From assembly GCA_024225895.1 (NCBI GenBank), contig JAAEMC010000900.1, positions 1-17,679 on the forward strand: a DNA stretch of 17,679 nucleotides, read 5' to 3'. Shown piece after piece: positions 7,797 through 15,234 of this stretch. The first letter of the stretch is position 1. Each line of letters starts with the position of its first letter. Source of the DNA: Desulfobacteraceae bacterium (lineage in GTDB: Bacteria; Desulfobacterota; Desulfobacteria; Desulfobacterales; Desulfobacteraceae). Position numbers and translations under genes: made by a program. The notes below the pieces were generated by a model. That model worked only from the letters and a program-made list of their open reading frames with translations, was not told where the DNA came from and made no database searches.

Positions 7797-7805
7797 CTCG
7801 AAACT

Positions 7806-7837
7806 AAGGGGTTCAGCGTCCGGCGCTGCCCCTTTTT
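7806..7837 (+). terminator. Rho-independent terminator after tRNA-fMet
   Basis: Stem AAGGGG-tt-CAGCG pairs with CGCTG-CCCCTT around the loop TCCGG and runs into five T. The two stem blocks are perfect and separated by a 2-nt bulge. It lies 9 bp after the tRNA CCA and ends the hom-to-tRNA transcription unit. Confidence 0.88.
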
Positions 7838-8053
7838 ATGATTTTAGGCTTTATTATTCCCCCCACATGCCTAATTGCTTTCAAAAAAAAGAAGAGAGAA
7901 GAGAAATGCCCAGCTTAATAATTGGGTGTTTTCCATACGTAAATCGCTGTTTTTGATATTATCAACAGCATGTTAAGAAACGTCTCATGAACAAATAGGG
8001 GCTTTTTTAAAGCACTTGAAGAGTTCCTTCTTAGGGTATGGTGTAGAAATACT

Positions 8054-8863
8054 TCATGGATTATTGATCTTGATATACTGATCAATATGCTTGCCGATTA
8101 ATGTTTCGATCATACCTGCTTTTTTATACGCAATGATTTTTTGATCAATTTGTCGAATGTATTTCTTTAGTTTGCTTTTTTTGGAAAAGGCAAAATAGAA
8201 TTGCCCGGTATAAATCGGTTGGGGAAGAATTTCGACTTGATCCTGAATATTTAATTCCTTGATTTTTATAAGACCGACATATTTGCTATACGGTAAGAAA
8301 TCAATGTGTTGATTCAATAAATTATTAAAAATGGCATCAATTGAATAGGCTGCCGATCTTATCATTTTAATTGAGTCTTGATTATCAAGCAGAAAGTGAT
8401 CAAATTCCGGTTTGAATTTATCAGCCATCAAAACTCCTCCCGTCTTTCCTTTTAGGTCATTCCATTTCTCAAAGGGAAAAGTTTGTCCCTTTTTTACATA
8501 AACCACACACGGATTCTGAATAAAGAAAGTGGGGATATACTCCAGATAGGATTCCCTTTCTTTGGACTTATAAATTGCCGCGATTAAATCAATTTTGCCC
8601 ATTTTCGCTGAATTCTGAACGCGAGACCAGGGGCCGACATACTGATTTTCAACTCGGATTCCAAGTTCGTTGAATATCTTTGTTATAATTTCAGGTCCAA
8701 TCCCATCAACAGTATTTCCATGTTTGTACATGATCGGAGGAAATTCCGGATGACCAGATATAATCGCTTTCTTTATATTTTCATCGGCGTGTAGATGAGC
8801 GGTGCAGATTATACTGATGATTACTATCACGAATAATAATGTTTTATTTATCAAAACATTCAT
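8054..8863 (-). CDS. Periplasmic solute-binding protein, family 3 type (orphan)
   Basis: The 269-aa protein has a cleavable signal peptide (hydrophobic LLFVIVIISIICTA, likely cut after HLHA, residue 26). It then has the bilobed solute-binding pattern of the SBP_bac_3 family: an early PPIMYK, then GIGPEIITKIFNELGI, a second-lobe start around LKGKTGGVLMADK, and FYFAFSKKSKLKKYIRQIDQKI near the end. Such proteins bind amino acids or similar small ligands in the periplasm. No ABC permease or ATPase gene is next to it, and no sensor domain is fused. It may therefore act as a stand-alone binding or sensory partner, as often seen for single-gene family-3 proteins in delta-type proteobacteria. ATG 8863 has a strong AAAGGAGA site 6 nt upstream. 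Confidence 0.8.
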   Translation of the reverse strand: MNVLINKTLLFVIVIISIICTAHLHADENIKKAIISGHPEFPPIMYKHGNTVDGIGPEIITKIFNELGIRVENQYVGPWSRVQNSAKMGKIDLIAAIYKSKERESYLEYIPTFFIQNPCVVYVKKGQTFPFEKWNDLKGKTGGVLMADKFKPEFDHFLLDNQDSIKMIRSAAYSIDAIFNNLLNQHIDFLPYSKYVGLIKIKELNIQDQVEILPQPIYTGQFYFAFSKKSKLKKYIRQIDQKIIAYKKAGMIETLIGKHIDQYIKINNP

Positions 8864-9150
8864 TGTGATTCTCCTTTTATTATGACTTCAGAAAAAGCAG
8901 CATTCATTCTGTAAATTTGGATAACAAATAATATTTTTCGCACATTTTAAATGGGTAGGTTGGTCTTAGCTTGGTTAATTGTTAAACTTGTGTCGAACTA
9001 AAGTAATAATTTGATTTTATATTAAATTTCCTGTTGAACCAAACTATAATTTTTTTTATGGGATTCTTTGGATCAAGCGAATTTTTTTTTGGATCTAATT
9101 TTTGAGATTTCTTCTATACCTTGGTGGATCTTAAAAAAGAACTCTTCTGA
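8864..9150. other. Gene-free AT-rich spacer between SBP and RES genes
   Basis: No reading frame with codon-like character was found on either strand. It should hold the SBP promoter (read leftwards) and the end of the toxin-antitoxin transcript. A small AGAA-GAG-TTCT hairpin followed by a T-run on the - strand, just after the res stop, is a weak terminator candidate. Confidence 0.5.
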
Positions 9151-9606
9151 TTATTTTTTTAACCTTGGATCAAATTCCAAGTTTTTAAGCTGACCTATTT
9201 TCAGCTTTTTAAAGTCTGGATGATTGATATTGATCAGGTAATTATATGCACTTGGCAAGATGACACTTGGTACCCTGAGGATCACAGACCTATTCTCTTT
9301 TACCCATTGATCTCCGATTACTTTAGAGATTTGTGAGGCTGGCCGATCATCCCACCTTTTTTCTATATCTGCATTTAAGACTAAATTAGAATTAAACGAA
9401 ACGCTCAAAAAAATATAATCATTCAATTGTTTATAAGATGGTAAATGGGCAAATATTTCCATTGAAGCCAAGGCAAGACTGTCTGACGTATAAACGATAG
9501 AAACTCCTTTGTTATTCCATCGTCCTCCATAACGTTTGGAGCCTTCACCTTTTAAAGCAGTTTTGATATGATTATTTTTTACTATTCGATATGATGCGAT
9601 ATTCAT
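9151..9606 (-). CDS. RES-domain toxin of a type II toxin-antitoxin pair
   Basis: The 151-aa protein is a compact RES-domain toxin. Characterised relatives attack NAD+ (MbcT-like) or ADP-ribosylate host enzymes (ParT-like), which stops growth. Family features are the N-terminal YRIVKNNH, the conserved RYGGRWN (25-31), VYTSDSLALASMEIFAHL with the conserved Glu at 50, and a C-terminal VPSVILPSAYNYLININHPDF that carries the usual Ser/Asn-rich close of the fold. The start codon overlaps the stop of the antitoxin gene by one base (TGATG), typical of translational coupling in these pairs. Which of the two reactions this member catalyses cannot be told from sequence. It is full length with no visible lesion. 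Confidence 0.92.
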   Translation of the reverse strand: MNIASYRIVKNNHIKTALKGEGSKRYGGRWNNKGVSIVYTSDSLALASMEIFAHLPSYKQLNDYIFLSVSFNSNLVLNADIEKRWDDRPASQISKVIGDQWVKENRSVILRVPSVILPSAYNYLININHPDFKKLKIGQLKNLEFDPRLKK

Positions 9607-10037
9607 CAGGTAAAGACACCGTGCTCAATACGTCCTAAGAGATCCTCAACTTCTCTGGCTCCAGGTTCTGTTTTTGCATACTCAAGGGGTGAAATATCTC
9701 CCAAACCAAAAGCATCAGTTTTTAACCATTGTTGTGCAGCCTTTTGGTCGCTAAAAACCTTAACTGCTTTGTAAAAAAGGCGTTGTATCCGATAAAGCCT
9801 TTCAGATTCAGTTAAGGTGAATTTTCCTGCTTTTTTTCTTGTGGCTAAAGTACTTTTAGGAATTCTGATGTAATCTGCCAGGACCTTATCCGCTACCCCT
9901 AATTGATTTCGAAGAAATGTAAAAAAAGATATAGGCAAACCATTTTCAATGGCTTCTATCACTTGGGATGTGTTTTCTAAAGCCATCAAATGTGGGACTG
10001 CTTCGATAGAATTTTTTGTTCTTAAATTGACTGCCAT
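9606..10037 (-). CDS. Xre/MbcA/ParS-type antitoxin (DUF2384 C-terminal domain)
   Basis: The 143-aa protein is the cognate antitoxin of the RES toxin. Its N-terminal two-thirds forms an Xre-like HTH region (FTFLRNQLGVADKVLADYIRIPKSTLATRKKAG). The C-terminal DUF2384 toxin-binding domain ends the protein: LYRIQRLFYKAVKVFSDQKAAQQWL, then FGLGDISPLEYAKTEPGAREVEDLLGRIEHGVF. In characterised pairs the C-terminal tail plugs the toxin active site and the HTH represses the operon. An in-frame GTG at 10055 would add six residues; I chose ATG 10037 because GGAGGA sits at the right distance before it and overlaps the GTG option. It is the first gene of the operon, with a strong promoter inside inverted repeats at 10062-10107. 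Confidence 0.9.
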   Translation of the reverse strand: MAVNLRTKNSIEAVPHLMALENTSQVIEAIENGLPISFFTFLRNQLGVADKVLADYIRIPKSTLATRKKAGKFTLTESERLYRIQRLFYKAVKVFSDQKAAQQWLKTDAFGLGDISPLEYAKTEPGAREVEDLLGRIEHGVFT

Positions 10038-10061
10038 AAAATCTTCCTCCACCACTTAAAA

Positions 10062-10099
10062 AGTCCAATATTATACTTATAATATTCCATAATTGGACT
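10062..10099. promoter_or_regulatory. Nested inverted repeats, likely antitoxin operator
   Basis: The outer arms AGTCCAAT (10062-10069) and ATTGGACT (10092-10099) are perfect over 8 bp. Inside them AATATTATA (10067-10075) and TATAATATT (10078-10086) are perfect over 9 bp around CT. The set covers the -10 box, the likely start site and part of the spacer of the toxin-antitoxin promoter, so antitoxin binding here would block transcription. Confidence 0.6.
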
Positions 10100-10107
10100 A
10101 ATGTCAA
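10079..10107 (-). promoter_or_regulatory. Promoter of the toxin-antitoxin operon (TTGACA-17-TATTAT)
   Basis: On the - strand a perfect TTGACA (plus 10102-10107) is followed after 17 nt by TATTAT (plus 10079-10084), 5/6 to consensus. The predicted leader is about 35 nt to ATG 10037. This is among the best promoter matches in the window. Confidence 0.7.
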
Positions 10108-10458
10108 TGTGCAGATATCCTCTAAATCCACTATCAAATTCCATAACATGCCACAATAACAGAAAATAAGGCACATCTCTGGCCATGGAGGGTATCCCCC
10201 ATGGTTGGGTGTGTTCGCTTGATTTGCAACTCCAGCACCTAAAAAGGCTTTTTATAGCCTTCAATTGATTATTTAAGATTTTTCGGGTGGCAATAAGTTT
10301 GGGCTTACAATAAAACATACCTGCGATAATAATCCGGCGATTTAAATGCTGCTAAGGCATAAGCGATTTTGGGGTGTTTGAAAAGCTGTTTAATTATCTT
10401 GAGTATGCCTCCGGCTTTGCCGGAAAATCATTGATTATTTTAATTATAATGATGCCCA
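10108..10458. other. Gene-free region with two hairpins
   Basis: About 350 bp with no convincing gene lie between the toxin-antitoxin promoter and the cyclase 3' end. It holds a hairpin CCATGG-a-GGG/CCC-CCATGG (10183-10204) and a GC-rich hairpin TCCGGC-TTT-GCCGGA (10410-10424). The second lies downstream of the cyclase stop and may stabilise or end that transcript, but no T-run follows on either strand. Several - strand frames stay open across 10110-10320, which could mark a worn-down mobile or repeated element; nothing recognisable is encoded. Confidence 0.45.
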
Positions 10459-11640
10459 TCAGACCAGAGAGCTGAGCAGAGAAAACACTGGTAAAGGTTC
10501 TTTCAATCCTTTAAAAGGAACCGAGCCGCATTTATATACCGGCCAGAGGTCCTGGATCATTCTTTTTGTCTCTTCCCCTATCAGGATATCACCGCCCCTG
10601 GCATGATCAGACAGGCGGGCGGCAATATTGGTAACCGACCCGGAAGCAGTAAAAGTCATTCGAGTATCCAAGGTCCCTGTGAACCTTGTCATGCCCACCA
10701 ATGCACTCCCGGAATTGATACCGATATTCACATCAATGACATCCATATCTTCCGGTAAAGACTGGTTGATAATCCTGTTCTGTTCCATAATTTCAAAGGC
10801 TGCCTTGACCGAATTGATGGCATTGGTTTTGGGGTCATAGTCTTTGAAAAGTATCATAAGGGCGTCACCGGCTGTTTCATTGATATCCCCGTGGGATCTG
10901 TGGATGGGGTCTACAAAACTGGAAAACATCTTTTCAATGATGGCATTGACTTCGGCTTCGGGATGGGTGTCAGAAAGTCTTGTATAACCTTCCAGGTCCA
11001 GGAAAAGGACGCTGATATCCTTACGCTCTTTTTTCCGGGTTAACAGGCCCGGGTCTTTATCCGCCATATACCGGACAGATTTGGGGATAAAAGGAGACAG
11101 ATTTGCCAGCATCTGACTGATGCGGATTTTCTCCTGAGTCATTTCCCACTGGCGTTTGGCGTTTAAAATAAACGTGCCAAGGATACGCGATACATCCTTA
11201 ATTATGAGGAAATCCCGTCTCGAAAATTTGGTAAGTGGCTGAATAACTGCGCTGACAGCAGCCAATACCCTGTTTTCGACATATACGGGCATGGCACATT
11301 CAGATCCTATTGTTACCAGGGTTCTGTCCGGCCGTTTCACTGGTTCGCTGACAGGTATGACCACAGCTTTTTCCTCTTCGATTGCTTTTTGTACGGCCGG
11401 TCGATTCCGTTTGCAGGACTGGCAGTCCACAGGACTTTCATAAAGCGAGCATTGCAGAGGGCGGGTGTACTTTTGGGCGTCAGGATCGATGAGGAGGATA
11501 CAGACTTCCATGGCATTGGGGATAAGATTTCGAAGCTCTTCTCTGACCATCTCGATGATCTCGTTCACTTCCAATAAGGGGGCGGTTTTTCGTATCAGAT
11601 CCTGTTGAATATGAAATCGTTCCTGGTAATACCGTTTCAT
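10459..11640 (-). CDS. GAF-domain class III adenylate/guanylate cyclase
   Basis: The 393-aa soluble protein has an N-terminal GAF-like sensor (about 20-165), a short linker helix (about 165-205) and a C-terminal CHD nucleotide cyclase domain (about 205-390). Catalytic residues are present: metal Asp 215 in FLDLEGYT, metal Asp 259 in TAGDALM, and transition-state Asn 338 and Arg 342 in TNIAARL. The residue that reads the base, Lys in adenylate cyclases, is Glu 255 here, while the partner position is Thr 331; product specificity is therefore uncertain. The GAF region carries Cys 64, 73, 76 and 115, with spacing C-x8-C-x2-C, suggesting a redox or metal site. ATG 11640 has GGAG 5 nt upstream. It lies downstream of hcp on the same strand with a hairpin between them. 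Confidence 0.88.
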   Translation of the reverse strand: MKRYYQERFHIQQDLIRKTAPLLEVNEIIEMVREELRNLIPNAMEVCILLIDPDAQKYTRPLQCSLYESPVDCQSCKRNRPAVQKAIEEEKAVVIPVSEPVKRPDRTLVTIGSECAMPVYVENRVLAAVSAVIQPLTKFSRRDFLIIKDVSRILGTFILNAKRQWEMTQEKIRISQMLANLSPFIPKSVRYMADKDPGLLTRKKERKDISVLFLDLEGYTRLSDTHPEAEVNAIIEKMFSSFVDPIHRSHGDINETAGDALMILFKDYDPKTNAINSVKAAFEIMEQNRIINQSLPEDMDVIDVNIGINSGSALVGMTRFTGTLDTRMTFTASGSVTNIAARLSDHARGGDILIGEETKRMIQDLWPVYKCGSVPFKGLKEPLPVFSLLSSLV

Positions 11641-11684
11641 TTAATCTCCGTATTTCAGCCGCTTTTTGTTATGGTTTTGCAATA

Positions 11685-11723
11685 AACCGGAGCAGTTCCC
11701 TGTCTGGTTGAACCGCTCCGGTT
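11685..11723 (-). terminator. Hairpin terminator candidate after hcp
   Basis: AACCGGAGC (11685-11693) pairs perfectly with GCTCCGGTT (11715-11723), extended by GTTC/GAAC beyond one mismatch, with an 11-nt loop. On the - strand it lies 24 bp after the hcp stop and is followed by TATT, only a weak T-tract, so termination before the cyclase gene may be partial. Confidence 0.6.
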
Positions 11724-11746
11724 CATGGTTAAGGTTTATATGGTTC

Positions 11747-13510
11747 CTATCCCAGTATTTTTTTCAGATCACCTTCCGGCGTTCCGATGGGGGTGATATT
11801 ATAATTTTTAACAAGTATATCCAATACATTGGGTGTAACAAAAGCCGGTAATGAAGGTCCCAGGTGAATATCCTTAATTCCTAGATGAAGCAAACTTAAG
11901 AGAATTGCAACCGCTTTTTGTTCATACCAGGAAAGGATGAAGGATAATGGCAATCCATTGACATCAGTATCAAATGCCTTTGTCAGGGCAACGGCAATCT
12001 GGACGGCTGAATGGGCATCATTACACTGTCCCACATCCAGAAGTCTTGGAATCCCGTTGATTTCTCCTAATTGATGCTTGAAGAATTTGAATTTACCACA
12101 GGCCAGGGTGAGAATGATACTATTATCCGGTGTCTTTTCTACAAATTCAGTGTAATAGTTTCTGGATTTTTTAATCCCGTCACAACCGCCAACCAGAAAG
12201 AAATGCCCAATGGAGCCGTCTTTCACGCCGCTAACGATTTTACCAGCAATCCCAAGTACTGTTTTATGGCCAAAGCCGACAAGAATCTCCATATCTGCTT
12301 TGTTTTCTGTATATCCTGGCAGTTCCAACGCTCTTTCAATAAGAGGTGCCAGATTATGCTTGTTCAAATGGGTCAGGCCGGGCATACCGACGGTTCCTGA
12401 AGTAAAAATATTTTTTTTGTAGGTTTGTTTTGGTTTCTGGATGCAATTGGAGGTCATTAGAATAGCACCGGGAAATTGGGCGAACTCTTTTTTCTGGTTT
12501 TGCCAGGCAGTTCCAAAATGTCCATAAAAATGGGGGAACCGTTCTTTGAGTTTCGGATACCCATGCGCCGGCAACATTTCACCATGCGTATAGACATAAA
12601 TCCCTTTTCCGGCACTGGCTTTTAGTACCGCTTCAAGATCGATGAAATCATGGCCAGACACAAGAATCGCTTTTCCTTTTTTTACACCCAAGGGAACTTT
12701 AGTCGGTAGTGGATCTCCGTAAGCTCCTGTATTTCCAAGGCTAAGAAGCTCCATGGCGCGAAGATTTTTTTCACCGCATTCAAGGACTAACCCAAGATAA
12801 GCATTTGCATCCAGTTTTTTATCTTCAAGAGCAGCAATACTCCGATGGACAAATTCATAATTTTTCTCATCTTCCTGGGCATGTTCTGCGGCATGATCCG
12901 TATATGCGGCCATTCCCTTGATACCGAAAAGGAGCATGTGCTGCAGCGAGCGAAGATCCGGGTCGATGTCGGGATCTTTCATGAGTCCGTACTGCTTTCC
13001 CTGTTTAATCATGCCCTCCAGCGTCGGTTTAAGCTTCAGGGTAAGGGTGTCACTGTCAGATGAAATCGTTCCACCGGCGGCTTTAACGCGTTTGATCATT
13101 TTGTCTCTCAATGTAACGGATTCATGCAGCAGGTCTTCAAATCGATATGGATCAAATTCCACATTGGTAAGGGTAGAAAACATGGCCATACAAGTAAATT
13201 GATTGGTTTCAGGATCACTGATATTGACTTTTCTGCCGGCAACTGCGGCAATTGAAATCCCTTTAAGGGTGTGAATGAGAAAATCCTGAAGTGCTGCAAC
13301 ATCAGCGGTTTTCCCACACACACCGACTATGGTGCATCCTTTACCGCCCATGGTCTGTTCGCACTGGTAGCAGAACATGGCCTTGCTTTTTTTATTTGTA
13401 GCGCCAAAAACCTTATTGGCAGAGAGAATAGAGGGAAGGAAAGTCGAGGCTGCGATTCCCATGGTGCTTTTTTTTATGAAGTTTCTTCTGGATACGGTTT
13501 TTTTCTTCAA
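11747..13510 (-). CDS. hcp: Hybrid cluster protein (Hcp, hydroxylamine/NO reductase type) with Tat signal peptide
   Basis: Hcp reduces NO (or hydroxylamine in vitro) in anaerobes under nitrosative stress. All cluster ligands are visible. The N-terminal [4Fe-4S] motif is C47-x2-C50-x8-C59-x5-C65, the anaerobe-type spacing. The hybrid-cluster ligands are H287, E311, C356, C443, C471, C496 and E530, with K532 nearby. At 587 aa it is about 40 residues longer than usual, and the extra N-terminus is a twin-arginine signal: SRRNFIK (7-13), a hydrophobic stretch AASTFLPSILSA, and a possible cut near FGA (37). Hcp is normally cytoplasmic, so export is inferred. The start is TTG at 13510, with AAAGGAG 7 nt upstream; no ATG fits. 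An FNR-type site lies 86 bp upstream. Confidence 0.95.
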   Translation of the reverse strand: MKKKTVSRRNFIKKSTMGIAASTFLPSILSANKVFGATNKKSKAMFCYQCEQTMGGKGCTIVGVCGKTADVAALQDFLIHTLKGISIAAVAGRKVNISDPETNQFTCMAMFSTLTNVEFDPYRFEDLLHESVTLRDKMIKRVKAAGGTISSDSDTLTLKLKPTLEGMIKQGKQYGLMKDPDIDPDLRSLQHMLLFGIKGMAAYTDHAAEHAQEDEKNYEFVHRSIAALEDKKLDANAYLGLVLECGEKNLRAMELLSLGNTGAYGDPLPTKVPLGVKKGKAILVSGHDFIDLEAVLKASAGKGIYVYTHGEMLPAHGYPKLKERFPHFYGHFGTAWQNQKKEFAQFPGAILMTSNCIQKPKQTYKKNIFTSGTVGMPGLTHLNKHNLAPLIERALELPGYTENKADMEILVGFGHKTVLGIAGKIVSGVKDGSIGHFFLVGGCDGIKKSRNYYTEFVEKTPDNSIILTLACGKFKFFKHQLGEINGIPRLLDVGQCNDAHSAVQIAVALTKAFDTDVNGLPLSFILSWYEQKAVAILLSLLHLGIKDIHLGPSLPAFVTPNVLDILVKNYNITPIGTPEGDLKKILG

Positions 13511-13568
13511 TGCAAATCTCCTTTATTAGTGGTTCAAATAATTATCTTGAATGATTTCTATAAAAGAG

Positions 13569-13574
13569 ATTATG
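13569..13574 (-). promoter_or_regulatory. -10 box of the hcp promoter (CATAAT)
   Basis: CATAAT on the - strand (5/6 to TATAAT) begins 28.5 bp past the centre of the FNR-type box. This puts the box at about -41 from the predicted start, the class II activator position. No good -35 hexamer is needed or seen. Confidence 0.5.
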
Positions 13575-13595
13575 CAGGAAAAATGAAAAAAAACC

Positions 13596-13609
13596 TTGAT
13601 CCAGATCAA
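13596..13609. promoter_or_regulatory. FNR/CRP-family operator (TTGAT-CCAG-ATCAA)
   Basis: A perfect match to the FNR consensus TTGAT-N4-ATCAA, centred about 92 bp before the hcp start codon. In sulfate reducers hcp is commonly controlled by CRP/FNR-family regulators, including HcpR, and this site fits that type of control. Confidence 0.75.
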
Positions 13610-13794
13610 GTTAGTTCATTTTTATTCAATAATGTCCGGTCAGGTTTTTACCTGGTTGAACTTTTATTGTTTTTTGACAATATTGTCCTTGTTTGGATCG
13701 GGAACTGCCTTTCAAGCGTTGAATAATTATTTCAAACGGGAATTGGTAATTCTCGAACCTTTTTGGATGAAAATATACCAATGCCCCCAAGAAT

Positions 13795-15021
13795 TTAACG
13801 GTTTAAAAAACGAAGAGTTGTTAGAAGATAAATCTGCAGGCATTCAACCAACTCATCAATCTGTACATATTCATCTGTCTGGTGTGGTACATGCCTTGGG
13901 CCAGGACCGTTGACCAGGGAGGGAATCCCTTTTAAATCTCTTAAAAATGTGCCGTCAGTAGCTCCTGGAACGCCGTTGTATACAGGCTCTTTTCCGGTGA
14001 CGTCTCTGTATGCTTTTGCGGCAATCCTTACAATGGGCTCATCTTTTTCCATACTGACCACTGGTTTATCAGCGATAAAGTTAATTTGCGCATCAAAATC
14101 AGGATCACCGGCAGCCAGCCGGTCCAAGATTTTTTGTAGCTGGACCTTGATTTTTTCATGATCCTGACCAGGAATGGTTCTAATATCCAAATACGCCATG
14201 GATTCGGCAGGCATGACATTCAACTGGGCCGGTTCGCCAGGCGGAGGCGACTGCACCACGGTAAATGTCACGGACGGCCATCCTAAATATTCATCCTTGC
14301 CATGCTTTTGGATTTGTTCTTTTTCAAAGTCCTCAAAGGCCAAGATGATCCTTGCCATGCGGGTGTTGGGGTTAATCCCCGTTAGCGGCATGGCGCCGTG
14401 GGCCATTTTGCCTTTCACCTTAATAATGGCCCGCAAAGCTCCTTTCATACTGATGCAGAGCTGATTCTCCTCAGGTTCCGACACCAGGCAGGCATCTACA
14501 TCATCTGCATGTCCTTTTTTGATATAATCCTGGATTCCCAGCATCAGGTCTTCTTCATCACAGACAATACCCAGCCGCATTTTGCCTTTATAATCAACCC
14601 CTGATTCCAGGATAGCTTTGACGGTCAGCAGATTCACCGCAACACCTGCTTTCATGTCACAGGATCCTCGACCATATATTTTTCCATTATGGATCTGGGC
14701 TCCAAAAGGGTCATGCTGCCAGAGATCTCGATTGCCCTCTGAAACCACATCTGTGTGACCTTCAAACATCAGGCAGGGACCCTTTTTACCGGAATCCACC
14801 GTGACGATGATGTTTTCCCGGCCTGGGATCACTTCCTCAATCAGCGGTTCGACATTGAGCTCCCTGCGAATCCACTCGGCAATAAACCGGACTACTTTTG
14901 CTTCTGTATTCCCTGTTTCCGGACGAATTACAGAATCAATCCTGATCAAATCCTGGGTTAAGCAAACCAGTTCATCCTTGTTGATAAAACTGAGTAATCT
15001 TTCTTCTGTCTCGTTAATCAT
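13795..15021 (-). CDS. M20 family metallopeptidase (ArgE/DapE-type deacylase)
   Basis: The 408-aa protein is an M20/ArgE-DapE family di-zinc amidohydrolase, which cleaves N-acyl amino acids or small peptides. Visible metal and catalytic motifs are EGHTDVVSEG (first His and nearby Asp), GRGSCDMKAG (bridging Asp), VCDEED (catalytic Glu followed by metal Glu), SEPEENQL (metal ligand region) and, near the end, HVPHQTDEYV (last His ligand). The dimerisation lid domain lies between (about 190-310, opening KGALRAIIKVKGKMAHGAMP). The usual Gly-Gly after the EE pair is replaced by LML. Substrate cannot be decided: neighbours are hcp and panB, neither of which points to arginine or lysine synthesis. 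ATG 15021 has TAGGTG 5 nt upstream. It is probably transcribed alone. Confidence 0.88.
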   Translation of the reverse strand: MINETEERLLSFINKDELVCLTQDLIRIDSVIRPETGNTEAKVVRFIAEWIRRELNVEPLIEEVIPGRENIIVTVDSGKKGPCLMFEGHTDVVSEGNRDLWQHDPFGAQIHNGKIYGRGSCDMKAGVAVNLLTVKAILESGVDYKGKMRLGIVCDEEDLMLGIQDYIKKGHADDVDACLVSEPEENQLCISMKGALRAIIKVKGKMAHGAMPLTGINPNTRMARIILAFEDFEKEQIQKHGKDEYLGWPSVTFTVVQSPPPGEPAQLNVMPAESMAYLDIRTIPGQDHEKIKVQLQKILDRLAAGDPDFDAQINFIADKPVVSMEKDEPIVRIAAKAYRDVTGKEPVYNGVPGATDGTFLRDLKGIPSLVNGPGPRHVPHQTDEYVQIDELVECLQIYLLTTLRFLNR

Positions 15022-15234
15022 AAAACACCTATCCTTTCCATGGTTATAATCAAGCTAAACCAGGACAGTATTGATGAATATCGGGCAAAGGATAACCTAT
15101 TGTGATTCTGAAAAAATACGTTTTTGAAAAATAATATAAATAAATGGAATCATTTAAAAGCAAATCGATTTTGTATCAACCGGCTTATTATCCTCAAAGA
15201 GTAGAAATGGCTATACGCTTATCGGAACGTTATT

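Noticed and set aside
9067..9171. Three TTGGATC copies (9068, 9089, 9165) plus a TGGATC at 9125
   Set aside because: Uneven spacing (21 to 76 bp), one copy inside the res gene, and AT-rich context; most likely chance.
10022..10318. 98-aa open frame on the - strand overlapping the toxin-antitoxin promoter
   Set aside because: It runs through the promoter, operator and antitoxin start in another frame, has no ribosome site and no family-like pattern.
13271..13913. Plus-strand open frames across the hcp 5' end and upstream region
   Set aside because: They overlap the hcp signal peptide, the FNR-type box and the M20 3' end, with no ribosome site or recognisable domain.
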